Shown in pieces: positions 51,882 to 63,200 of a stretch of DNA of 64,000 nucleotides (position 1 is the stretch's first letter; each line of letters opens with the position of its first letter). The stretch is taken from contig JAEQBH010006865.1 of assembly GCA_016808115.1 (NCBI GenBank), forward strand, positions 124,001 through 188,000, in the 5' to 3' direction. Origin of the DNA: Tetrastigma voinierianum. Lineage: Eukaryota > Streptophyta > Magnoliopsida > Vitales > Vitaceae. The notes beneath the pieces are model-generated. The model ran no database searches and had not been told where the DNA came from. It saw nothing but the letters and a program-made list of their open reading frames with translations. Position numbers and translations under genes: made by a program.

Positions 51882-52493
51882 TGATAGATATAAATGTGCG
51901 GTCCAAGTCATAGTCCTTAATATTCAGACTAAGATTTCGTTCGGACTATGCTACTGTGTCTGAACTCCCTTTGTGGGACTTAGTGTGTGTAGAGCATATG
52001 TAATACATTTTGTAATAAGATAAAGCACACAATTTTTACGTTGTTCGACAACCTGCCTACTTCCACAGAGTTGTGCCCAAATGCCAGGATTTCCACTAAT
52101 TTGATTTAGGGTTTACAATTAGTGTTATGTGGTACGAGACTCCCTCTCTACCCATGACCCTTCTTGAAACTGTCAGCTCACGAGTGGAATTATAATGGCT
52201 CTGCCATTAAATCTCTCTGACATCGCACACGATCAGTAATACACGAAACAAAATGAAGAATATAAAAGCCGTCATCTTTACTTTGAGGAGGTGAAAGGCT
52301 TTTAATGTTCAATACCTGACTAAGTATCTACCTCCTAAACTCCTTCCAACATGTCTGACTTAAGCTTGTTCTTCCAATTTCTTCTCCTGATACGTGAGCA
52401 TCTTCGAGTCCCGAATATAGTCTTGTATATTCGATTTTGGAAGGCCCCGGATCAAGTTGGATCATTATCCCGATATGACTCTAGCGCACGCTG

Positions 52494-54730
52494 TGTAAGC
52501 GAGAAAATTGATTTTCTAAGAAATGGTAAATGGTAATTTACGTCAAAAATCGAAAATTTTCTAGATCTCGGATGATGAAGCAGGCTTATTTATTGTTGGA
52601 ATCGTCTCGCGAAATCTAGCTACCATGAATTTCGTCAAATTCGGGCGTTCGAATTTCGTGTTTTTCGGGACATGAGGGTGATGCGGGACTAACGGCGTGT
52701 GATGGTGGCTCGCGATTATTAGCCGCGTCCAGTGCGAGAACCAAGCGAAGCGAGAGAACAGTGGGCTCTTATGGGGCATGTGTCACCACATGGCTTGATG
52801 GAAATCCAAAGTGGATGGATAAGGAGATAAGGGTAATCCAAATGAGCCAATAAGGTGATGACACGTGGCATGGGAGGACATCCCACTTTACCCATCTTGG
52901 ACCTACCGGTGGGATGGGGAGAGAGGGGGAAAAAGAGAGAAAAAAAAGAGAGAAAAGATGGAGAGAGCTTTAGAGAGAGAAGCTACGCCTGCTACAAGGT
53001 TCGCGATGATTGGATCGACGTTGGTTTCGAGCGAGAAGCAGAGGAAAGTTAAATCTCAGCGGCCAGAGCTTGGCATCGAGACGAGAATGTCGGGGAGTTT
53101 TGACAAAATCGAGGTAGGGTGCTTTCTCTCTTTGGTTTAATCCTTGTCCCCAAGTATCACGAATGGATTGGGTGTTTAGGGTCGAGACGGTCGGGTGGAT
53201 TGTGTGGACTTTCTTCGGGCGGTTCGGAGCTAAGCTCTTGTGTTTGTTTTGGGCAGCTCCGAGACGAATTGTCGGACTATTGATTAGCCCATGTGTGCTA
53301 CTTTTGTGTTATTTCTAAAGATGAATAACATGTTGATTGTGTGTAAATTATGTTAGTATATGTGTATATGATATATTAACATGAATTCGGATGAAAATGG
53401 CATTTTTCATTTTATATGCACGGGGACACCATAGAATATTAGGTGTAAGTGCATGACATGGTTTGGAGAAAATACATCGGAGGGTTGACCAACAAAGCTA
53501 TTTATCGGAGTATGTCCACTAAATTATATCGAAGGGTTGTCCATAAAACTATTTATCGGAGTATGTCCACTAAACAATATCGGAGGGTTGGCAAATAAAT
53601 TTTGATATCGGAGATTGTCCAATGAGTTTTGAACAGATATGCTTTGTTTGAAAGCAGGTTCCGCGTCCCATGGAAAATGCATGTGTGAGAGTCGGTGAGA
53701 ATTTCGAGGCATGGGAGCCAGCGTGTAGACATTCGAATAGGAATCTGCAATTCTACTTGAATGTGTGTGTTTCTTGAATTCTGTGTATTTAGGTGGGGAG
53801 TAACTATGTAAGAAAAATTCATCTAGGCATTGCAGAGTGGTGGGAAAACAATTCCGGTCATAGAAGATTACTGTAGGGGACCGGAACTTCGTCGAAGACC
53901 TTAGTTTTGAAGAAAAGGCAAGATATGGTCTTGTTTTTGTATTGTGTAAAATTTTGGGTAGAAAAACCCCATTTTTGTACTATGTAAGGGACAAGGGTTG
54001 TAATTAAACTGGTTTTTGCATAATAAATACATTTTGGCAAGTTTTCCAGGTTCCAGTAGCCTTTATAGTAATAAGGCTAATTTATGTTGATGTTAGAGTA
54101 TGTTGAAAAAAAAAAAAAAGGTGCAGGGGATCAAATGGGGGTGGGCTACTGCCCACTTCTAGTTTTGTGTCGCGACACTACAGTGGTGTCGTGATAGGAG
54201 GCGGCTGGAGTGCACGGCCGACGCTCTGCGTGCCGCAACGAGGACGCTGCGTGCGTGCTCGGGCATGCGAGGGGAGGCTGTCGCGCGGACATCCTTGGGT
54301 TCTGCAGTACAGCGACAAGTTGGCTCACCCTGTGTCGCAACATGAGTTTTTAGTGTCGCAACAGAGTTTTAGGAAGCTGAGGCTTTTAGTGCCGTGACAC
54401 AGTTTTGGTGTCGCGACAATAGTGATGCGTTATGGGTTGATTTTGTGCGCGGCGGCGGTGCTTCTGAGTGAAATTTGTCGCGACAAAGTTTTCTCTATCG
54501 CTGACGAGCTGGCTAAGTTTGGTGTCGCGTGAGGAATTTCGTGTCGTGACGGGGCTGGTTTGTGGGCGTGTGCGATAGAGCTCCCTTTGTTCACACGGCT
54601 GAACTGCGATAGTGCGTGTTGTCTTATTTGTTTGGGTCATTGTTCATGGACATTGTTTACGAACACTGTTCACAAAAAAAAAAAAAAATACAAAAAATAC
54701 AAAAGTCACCCCGGGAATTGGGGCGTCATA
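52494..54730 (+). mobile_element. Solo LTR of the gypsy family in the copia 5' LTR
   Basis: Edges TGTAAGCGAGAAAATTGATT and GGGAATTGGGGCGTCATA, 2237 bp. The insertion is proven by the interrupted copia LTR alignment rather than by a TSD (flanks are degraded). Includes 'gagaggggg' purine tract (52918-52985) and a CpG-rich, palindrome-bearing block near its end. Confidence 0.85.
54160..54560 (+). other. CpG-rich block with repeated TGTCGCGACA-like palindromes
   Basis: GTGTCGCGACAC (54167-54178) is a perfect 12-bp palindrome. Variants recur near 54183, 54331, 54352, 54389, 54407, 54476, 54521 and 54541 (TGTCGCAACA, GTGCCGTGACAC, TTGTCGCGACAA and so on). Base composition contrasts sharply with flanking AT-rich LTR. 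No gene is supported. Confidence 0.85.
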
Positions 54731-55197
54731 ACTTTGAATTATCCATACTTTCCTTCAAGCTATCATGTGAAAGTAGGAAACACTTTATTCAGTATCACTG
54801 TAAAAATAGAATCTGGGTGTTTCAGGTTACGGTTTGATAGCTTAGAAGATCTGAACTTCTCGACTCGATCTCTATTCACTTGCCTAAATGATCTTGATTT
54901 GATAATTATCCACTTTCCTAAATGATCTTAGGACCATGGGTTACTTGCTCCCCAAGAACCTTAGACTCCACGGCTCCAGAACTGACTTGCGTCCCACTTC
55001 AATTCCGACCCTAGCCTGAACTCACGGAGGAGCGCACGTCCACTATCTTGTGGGGCCTTGATCGAACTTCATCACGGCTCTTCCAAGGACTTTGCTCTAA
55101 TCCTTCAAGTCTTCATCAACCTCGAACTATGAGGGCCTTCTCTTTATTGAAGAAGCCGCTAGACGAAGATATAGACAATCTCAAACCCTACAGTTAC

Positions 55198-55694
55198 CAT
55201 ACTCAAGAAAGATATTAAAGATTGAGAGAGTATTTGGTATTAGATTGGTTTCTTCATTTCTTTCTATTTTATATTTTTTTACATCATTACAAATTTTTAT
55301 ATTGTTTATTTTTCAGTTCAAAGTTTTTATTTTGTAACATACATTTAAAAATTATTTTTTCTACATGCTCTAAACTGGATGTAAGCCCCCTAAAAATGAA
55401 ATATTTTCTTAAAATTAAGAGTTTACGGTATAAGACATTAACGGAAGTGCTTTATGCCTTATAAGGCCAGTAAAATAGAAATACTTCTAAAATTACAACA
55501 TAGATTACACTGATATAGTTAGGTTTGACTTCTTGTTAACATCTTAGGAGATATTATTCTACAATTCTAGCTCATATAGCTTGTATAGATTTAAAAAATC
55601 AAGGAAAAAAAAATCTAATATTCTACAATTCTAGAAAATACTGGCATCGTACCATAGAGTGTACCAAGAAGGTATAATAATATCTCAATATTTT
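55198..55694. other. AT-rich spacer upstream of the RLP gene
   Basis: No gene supported. The 80-aa frame at 55222-55464 is a low-complexity Phe/Leu-rich frame from T-rich DNA. Confidence 0.6.
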
Positions 55695-56652
55695 AGCATC
55701 GAATTTGAATCAAAATAGTTGCTTCAGTAGTTACCCAGTTATCAATTTAAGGATATTAAAAGAAAATATAAAAAATTACTTTACTATCGTGATTTTGATC
55801 CAAGACTTTCAATGATATTGAAAAATAAAATAAGAAAATCAAAAACTGAATTATATGCTAATTCAATTTTTTTCTCATTAATGAATAAATAAGATTCTTA
55901 GATTTGATATTAATATGATTATTATGACTAAAATGAATCTCACCAAAAAATCTTTGTTTGAAACGATATAACTTGTAAACATGTGGAAAATGTTAAAGTG
56001 AGACTAAGTCTTCCCTATAATGTGTATCTATCAGGATCTCTTTCTTCATAAATAGCCTATTTGAATAGAATATATACTTTATTGTGCATGGTGGGGCCCA
56101 GTAAACTACTAGTCAAATACAATCAATAGCAAGAATTTGGGAACCAACTGGATTAAATACTCTTCATCTATTTAGCATCAATTTGAATCGAAATAGTTAC
56201 TTTGAGTAGTTGTAGTTATCAATTTAAGGATATTAAAAGAAAATATAAAAAATTACTTTACGATTGTGATTTTTGATCCAAGACTTTCAATGATATTAAA
56301 AGAAAATAAAAAGAAATCCAAATAAAATAGAAATCAAAAAATTGAATCCCTCTGTGTTAATTAGATTTTTCTGTATGAATAAATAAGATTCTTAGATTTG
56401 ATATTAATATGATTATTATGACTCAAATGAATCTCACCAGAAAATCTAAGTTTGAAAGGATATAACTTGTAAATGTGTGGAAGATGTTAAGGTGAGACTA
56501 AGTCTTCCAGGATCTCTTACTTCGTAAATAGCCTATTTGAATAGAATATAGACTTTATTGTTCATGGTGGGGCCCATTAAACTACTGGTCAATACAATCA
56601 ATAGCAAGAATTTGGGAACCAACTGGTTTAAATACTCTTCATTTATTTGCCT
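55695..56652 (+). repeat. Tandem duplication of the RLP 5' region, two units of about 479 bp
   Basis: Unit 1 (55695-56173) and unit 2 (56174-56652) share, in order, 'agcatcaatttgaatc', 'atcaatttaaggatattaaaa', 'gatccaagactttcaatgat', 'ttagatttgatattaatatg', 'gagactaagtcttcc', 'aatagcctatttgaatag' and 'catggtggggccca', 'ggaaccaactgg'. The match extends to 50-60 bp before the RLP start. The distal unit therefore carries a complete second copy of the promoter-proximal sequence. Confidence 0.93.
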
Positions 56653-56707
56653 ATCAAGAGTACTTTTTTGCATTGTCTTTCTTATGTACTTCATGTTTAA
56701 ACTTTCA

Positions 56708-59000
56708 ATGGAGGGTTTGTCATCAAAAGATTTGACGTGGGTTTTCATGCTACTCTTTATTCAAATATGTGGAGCCAGAGGTTGCATAGAAGAAGAGAAG
56801 ATGGGTTTGCTTGAATTCAAGGCTTTTCTAAAAGTGAATGATGCGAATGCAGATTTTCTTCTCCCTTCGTGGATAGATCATAACAAAATTAGTGAATGTT
56901 GTAGCTGGGAGCGAGTTATTTGCAGTCCCACAACAGGTCGAGTTGAGAAGCTTTTTCTCAACGATATAAGGCAACGGCAATTTTTTTTGGATGACTATGT
57001 TTGGTTCTATTATGAAAATGACAAGTTCTGGTTACTAAATGTATCCTTGTTCCTAAATGTATCCTTGTTCCTTCCTTTTAAAGAACTTCGCCATCTAAAT
57101 TTGTCGGCAAACTCATTTGATGGGTTTATTGAGAATGAAGGTATGATATTTCTCACCTTTGAAATTTATGTTCACGTGTACTCCAAACATTCTAAAGAAA
57201 CCTCATACCAATCATCATCTTAGTAGGATTCAACTCAATGTAAGCAATCTTGCAATTATTAATTAACAACAATACCAAACCTCCCTATATCCTTATCCCT
57301 TCTACCAAATTATCTCATTTTATATTTTTAAAAGGCTTGTTCTCCAACATTTCAAATTGATATAGATGGATTAAAGAAATATGATCAATGAAATTTTACT
57401 TTGAATGTGCTTTCAAATGATGAGTGATCATTTTCATATTTTTACATTTTTTGGGGGAAAAAAATGTGACCCCAGCCTTAATGCCTTGACTTGTATAATA
57501 AACATAAATTTCCACCCAATCACAACCCACTACTACCATTCTTGGAGGAAGGAGGAAGAATTTAATCAATTAAATCTATTAATTTATAAGATAATTTTCT
57601 TTATTTAGTTAGGATTCATATTAAAAGGGCTCTAAGCATGAAAATTTTCATGTTTAAATTCACCAAAACCTCAAAAGCTATTTGAAGCTCCAAGAACATT
57701 TTCATTTTTAACATCTCAATACAAAATCACAAAACTGAATTAGAAATTTGGATATCCTTGTGAACGTAATCATATCTTAAAGAGATATAGGCTTATAGAT
57801 TTAGTGCAAATACCACAATTTGCAATACATGATTCTAATTGCGTTTTTTATAGGATTTGAAGGGTTGTCAAGTTTAAAGAAATTGGAGATTTTGGACATT
57901 AGTGGGAATGAATTTAACAAAAGCGTTATAAAATATTTGTGTGCAATAACATCTCTCAAGACACTTATTCTTAGGAAGATAGAATTGAGTGGATCATTTC
58001 CCATTCAAGGTATGTCAATATATCTCTATTATTTCTCACAAATTAAGTTGACTATATTTCTCGATTTTAATGTTCTTTAGCTAATCTATCTTTTGATTCT
58101 TGGTTGTTGCAGAATTATCTAGTTTGGAAAATTTGGAAGCGTTGGATATAAGTTATAATGATTTGAAAACCTTTCAACTAGTGCAAGGTACTTCATTAAC
58201 TTAAGAAAAAGAATCTATGATATTCTTTATTAAACTAATAATCAAATTAACTAACAATTTCATCTTACATTAAATTCTTTTTCTTTATTTTTGTAGAATT
58301 AACTAGTTTGCGGAATTTGAAAGTGTTGGATCTAAGCTATAATCAGTTAGAAAGCTATCAATTAGTGCAAGGTACTTCATTAACTTCTTAAAAAGTTCAT
58401 AATATTTTATTGCTAAATTAATGATTAAACTTACTAACAATTTTCTTTTTATTAGTTACTTCTTAGTGCAAATGATGGGAAAAGAAGATAGTATGGAGAA
58501 GAAGTAGAAGGAGAGATAAAGTAAAAAAAAAAAAGAAAGAAAAAAAGCAAAGAAATGTTAAAAACAGATTTAAAATAAATAAATTATTTTATAATATTTA
58601 TTTTGAACTTATTTCATTGATTTTAGTTCCTCTGATTTTTCTTTTTTAGTACTTTTTGAGAACATCCTAACGAAGTAAAGAAAAAAAGATAAAGAAGAAA
58701 ATTAAAAGGAAAAAGTGAAGGAAAGTAAAATATATTTAAAATTAATATATTTCGTTTTTATTTTGCTTCAGCCTTATTTAATTTATTTTAATTGATTTAA
58801 AGTCATTTTAGTAAATGATTATGAAAATTGTGAAGGAATTAGCAATATTATTCAAATTTATTTTGCTTCAACCTCTTTAATTTATTTTTACTTGATTTAA
58901 ACTCTGTTTATTAAATGGTTATGGCTGTGGAGAATTTAGCAATATTATTCAAACTTTGAAATTACTTTTTAGGTGAAAAGAAATATTTTGTTGAAATTGA

Positions 59001-59042
<42 letters not shown>

Positions 59043-59843
59043 ATATATATATATATATATATAGTGAAAACCCTACACACAACTTGTCTTTGGGTAGGGC
59101 CCATGCATGCCACACTATTTTAAGATGTAAAGCCCAATTCATGAGCATTTATTTGTTCATCTCAACCCATCCATAATACACCATCATGACGAAACTTTTA
59201 TCAATTAAACCGATAAGGAATGTATATGAAAATTGTAAGTTTAGAAAATTAATTTTCATTATTTAGTTACGATTAAGGTTAAAGGGGCACAAATGTTAAA
59301 GATTTTTACTTTTTAATTCACAAATATCAAAAACTCTCGTTCAAGCTTTATAAAGCATTTTAATTTAACATTTAAACACAAAGACAACATCACTAAATGA
59401 GGAATTTGGACATTACACATATATATGAGCATATTGTATCTAAAGGGCATGTACCAATTACATGCATCTAATTGAAATTATATTTCTCTTTTTTATAGGA
59501 TTTAAAGGATTGTCAAGTTCCAAGAAATTGGAGATCTTGGACATTACTAGAAATGATCTAGATAAAAATGCCATAAAACATTTGGGTGCAATAACATCAC
59601 TCAAAACATTAGTTCTTTACCGAGTAGGATTGAGTGGATCTTTTCCCCTTCAAGGTATGTTATATGACTATACATTGGTGTTTTTATTTTTTTAAATAAT
59701 TAAAATATATTCCTAACTTTTAATGTTGCTTGGTTAATCTCTCTTTTAATTTGTATTAATTTATGCAGAATTAGCTAGTTTGACAAACTTGGAAGTATTG
59801 GATTTAAGTAATAATGATTTGGAAAGCTTCCAACTAGTACAAG
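56708..59843 (+). CDS. RLP-type leucine-rich-repeat receptor-like protein, 5' exons (partial)
   Basis: Six exons fit GT-AG rules and one open frame: 56708-57140, 57854-58009, 58113-58187, 58297-58371, 59499-59654, 59769-59843 (970 nt, 323 residues). I chose Met at 56708 because WVFMLLFIQICGARG follows as a signal peptide; the frame is open upstream to 56558. The N-cap has C-IEEEKMGLLEFKAFLK and ECCSWERVICSPTTGRVEKL, the LRRNT_2 pattern. LRRs follow: FKELRHLNLSANSFDG, LKKLEILDISGNEFN, LENLEALDISYNDL, LRNLKVLDLSYNQL, KKLEILDITRNDLD and LTNLEVLDLSNNDL. All internal exons are phase 1-1. RLPs are plasma-membrane proteins sensing pathogen or developmental signals. The rest (more LRRs, membrane helix) is absent before the LTR at 60219 and may lie beyond the window or be lost. 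Splice sites are inferred, not proven. Confidence 0.82.
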
Positions 59844-59870
59844 GTACTTCATTAACTTGCTAAAAATACT
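57600..59870 (+). repeat. Duplicated LRR exon-intron modules in the RLP gene
   Basis: Exons 2 and 5 (both 156 bp, GF(E/K)GLSS...SGSFP(I/L)QG) and exons 3 and 6 (both 75 bp, ELSSL.../ELASL...) form a module repeated at an offset of about 1650 bp, including part of the upstream intron (about 57600-57850 against 59260-59500). Exons 3 and 4 are a further 184-bp duplication of exon plus intron ('gtacttcattaact...' after each of exons 3, 4 and 6). Confidence 0.88.
58440..59490. other. Long intron between exons 4 and 5, with repeats
   Basis: Holds a purine-rich stretch (58480-58560), a local duplication of about 97 bp ('attttgcttca.cct.ttaattta' at about 58762 and 58861), and an imperfect TA tract (59003-59063). 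No exon recognised. Confidence 0.6.
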
Positions 59871-60218
59871 TACCCTATTTTGTAACTAAAATTAGAATCA
59901 AATTAACCAACAATTTCTTCTCATGAGTTACTTTTCTTTTATAATATCACAATTTTTTTATGTAAAGTAGTCGTAGTCATCATTTCAAGTTTCAACTTCC
60001 AATTAGATGCATTTAGCATGTGCAACATATATATTTGATATCACTACTTTTTTCTTAAGTAATTGAAAATCTTTTTTATGAATCAGCCCAGCCATGATTA
60101 TCAATAATCACTTATATATTTATGATTGTTGATATGAGTCTTATCTTTGATAAGAGGTTATTGATTAGAAAGAAAAAAAACTATTATGATAAAAATACTT
60201 AATGACTTGAAGTGATTG

Positions 60219-63200
60219 TGTGACACCCCAGTCGAGTCCGGATTGACCCATAGATCAACTACTTACAGCGTGTGTGTCTCTATCATAAGACCCATACGCC
60301 CAGGTAAATAATTGCATTGACACTGGCTAAAATCTTCGCTGAAATATAATCAACTATTTTACAATAGTTTCAAGAGTTGTTATATCACTCTTAATCTGAA
60401 GCGTATATTAAATTAGTACCAGTACATGTTTTACAAAATATATCTGCAGCCGCGTCCGACTTTCTTCTTAAAGTGGTCTCTAGTGGCTGTGGTCTTTCGA
60501 ACCTCCACATGCACGAGAAAGGGGATCCGCGACGGGGTAGCGTGCGCAGTGGTTGAATTTCACTGCAATCTTTCACAAAAGCTTACAATACAATGGCACA
60601 TCACAACATCCACATTCATACAATTCACAATGCATACATGGAATGATTTATATTATGCATGAAAATGTTTTCCATGCCCATACCTCGAGTCACCCACCGA
60701 CCCTTTCACACATGCCTATGCCAAGTGTGAAAATCGATCCTTTAGTAATCTTGATGACACTTGACCTCTAGAGCCTTTCTTAGAGCTCACAACCTACAAC
60801 AATTTGTCAATGGGTAACCGTCCAGTCAATCCGACTCTCAGATCACTCAACTCACAGGTCTAAGTGGCTTGAACATGACCGTGTGTTTCTCTTAGGCAAT
60901 ATAACTTACGATCACACCATGGGTCTCACAACACCCACTCTGAGAACTTTCCCGGATAGTACATGGGTCTCTCACATCGTGCAAAACCATTTCGGATAAT
61001 CTGTGAGTCTTTTACACCCATTGGTCTTTACGCGAGCCCCATTTCCGGGGTCACGTTGTGACCCGTCGACTACTTGAATCTTAGTGGATCTTGGGTAACC
61101 CGACCTGGCATTTCGCGAAAATCGAGCGAAGTCTCGGCTGTACGGGAGCTCTACCCAGGTACAAAATCGTCCCAACGGAACAATAATGACCACATCGGGT
61201 CCATATACAATTAAAATGAGTAAAAATGGTAAACTGGCCCGTCACGTCAATACTACGCAAAATTCATCGTATATCACAAATAGTTAAGTTATTACAATAC
61301 TCTTAACAAAATATATATCAAAATTTAAAGTTTTTAATACATGTTCTACAAAAGCGAATACCAAAGCCCACAACGGCTTTCTTCAAACAGCGGCCTCTAG
61401 TGAGTGTCGTCCTCACAATACCTCCCCTATAGGCTGAAATAGTGATCCCTCAACAGGGTGAGCAAAGTTCAGTAGTGATAATTTCCCTCGTGTGTTACTC
61501 TCCCGCTAAATTGCACATGTCGCAGCAAGTAATCACACTCAAGTAAATTACAAGATCTACTTGAATGTCTACATGCCCTAATCTCGTATCTCGGTCTCGC
61601 TGAGCTCCTCGAACATACTAAGCCAAATGCGAGTAAAATCACAATTTTCAAACAAAGCTTTTGTTCTCGAAAATTTCTTACCCTAGTTCGATAAAATTTA
61701 TTAGACAACTCAGGCGAATGCGGATAACCCTCCGAAACAGATTCCTTGGGCCCCTCCGGCGTGAATTGTTGGACAATCTCTGATTCTGCGGAAAATTTTC
61801 CGTCGAAATTCCTTTTACAAACATTTTGCCTTTTTATTTTCTTTCATATTATGCACTCACTCCTAATATTCTAGGGTGCCCCATTGCATATGGAATGCAT
61901 TATGCCAATCCCAACATATTCATGCTAATATATTTTACATGCATATATTAACACAATTACTCACATAAATAATGTTATTAAATTCACATCAATAACACCA
62001 AAATTAGCTCACATGAATTTAATAAACAAAAATCTGAGCAACTCATTTTGAATCACTCGGTAACCTGACAATCACACAAAAATCACGTGGTGATGAAACC
62101 CTCGGGTTGACCTTTGTTCGCGTACCTAATCAGGGATTTTCTCCACTCGGTTCAAAGGTTTTAAGTTTAAATTCTTTGCTAAATCAAGCCTTAGAATATG
62201 CAGCCTTCATTTCGCGTGGCTCTTAGCGAAGAATAACCTGAGTAGGAAGGATCCTCTGCTCTTGGGTTGTTGGAACTCCTCCGTCGGTGTCCACGTGTAT
62301 CCCTCGCCGCGTAGAATAACTTTACTTCTTGGCGACGGCAAACGGTCGAGCGGCTAGAAATCTAGAGAGAGATCTCTCTCTCTATATAAAATACGCGGAT
62401 CACAACCCATTTGCCGCGTTTTTCTTCTTTCAAATGGAGAAGAAAACTATTCATTGTATTGTCTTATACATTTAACATTTTCAATAATTCCCATCATGTC
62501 CCTTCATTTCCCTATTTGACACATGGCTTAATCTAAGCCATTCATCTCCATCATCTCTCTAATCGTCTGGCATTGTCCCTTTACGTGGAGTGCGTGTAGT
62601 ATGTGACTTTTGTCACATACGTGGGTACATGTAGTATGTGACTTTGTCACATCACATATCTCACAAGTCGTTTCACGACACCCGGAGCACCGGTCTTATC
62701 GGCGTGAAAATTGATTGTTTCGGAATTCGACGTGGTAGCTAAATTTCGCGAGACGATTCCAACGGTGAAATCCGCTTCGTCATCCGAGATCTAAAAATTT
62801 TCAAATTTTGACCGAAATTACCGTTTTACCTTTTTTCAGAAAATTGGAATTTTCTCGGGTTTTACACTTTCACACCCGTGCAAAACCTTTTCGGATAGTA
62901 CCGCGGGTCTTTTACACCCATTCGGGTCTTTTACACCCATGCAAGACCTTTCGGATATTACCACGGGTCTCCTACACCCGTTCCAAGAACGCCTAACACA
63001 CATTAATTATTTCTCATTTAATAATTTGAACTATGAGTCTTTATTGGACGTAGTCCCAAAGGCAACTAAACCCACATTCACCAAGAATGGTAAATAGCCA
63101 TACCGTGCACCCACACCTATTTTTTTCTAGGTTCCCCCGGTGCAAATGAAATGCATTATGCCATTTTCATACAACACATGCCAATATATCAATCATGCAT

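Larger units (their letters stand above)
38575..55192 (-). mobile_element. Second Ty1/copia element (minus strand), greatly expanded by nested LTRs
   Basis: Left LTR 38575-39678; right LTR 51882-55192 (split at 52494-54730). The right LTR is followed on its left by PBS TTGGTATAAG (minus strand, 51880-51871), so it is the 5' LTR. TSD is GTTAT (38570-38574) against GTTAC (55193-55197), 4 of 5. Gag (42640-42079) and protease (42060-41700) read on the minus strand. Nested LTRs occupy 42726-51843 and 52494-54730. Without them the element is about 5.3 kb. No integrase, RT or RNase H is recognisable, so it is either deleted or a non-autonomous form. Confidence 0.85.
51882..55192 (-). repeat. 5' LTR of the second copia element, split by a solo LTR
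   Basis: Halves 51882-52493 and 54731-55192 together align with 38575-39678. The break falls in 'atatgactc...ttgaattatac', continuous at 39193-39222 in the intact copy. Outer end CCCTACA, then TSD GTTAC. Confidence 0.88.
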
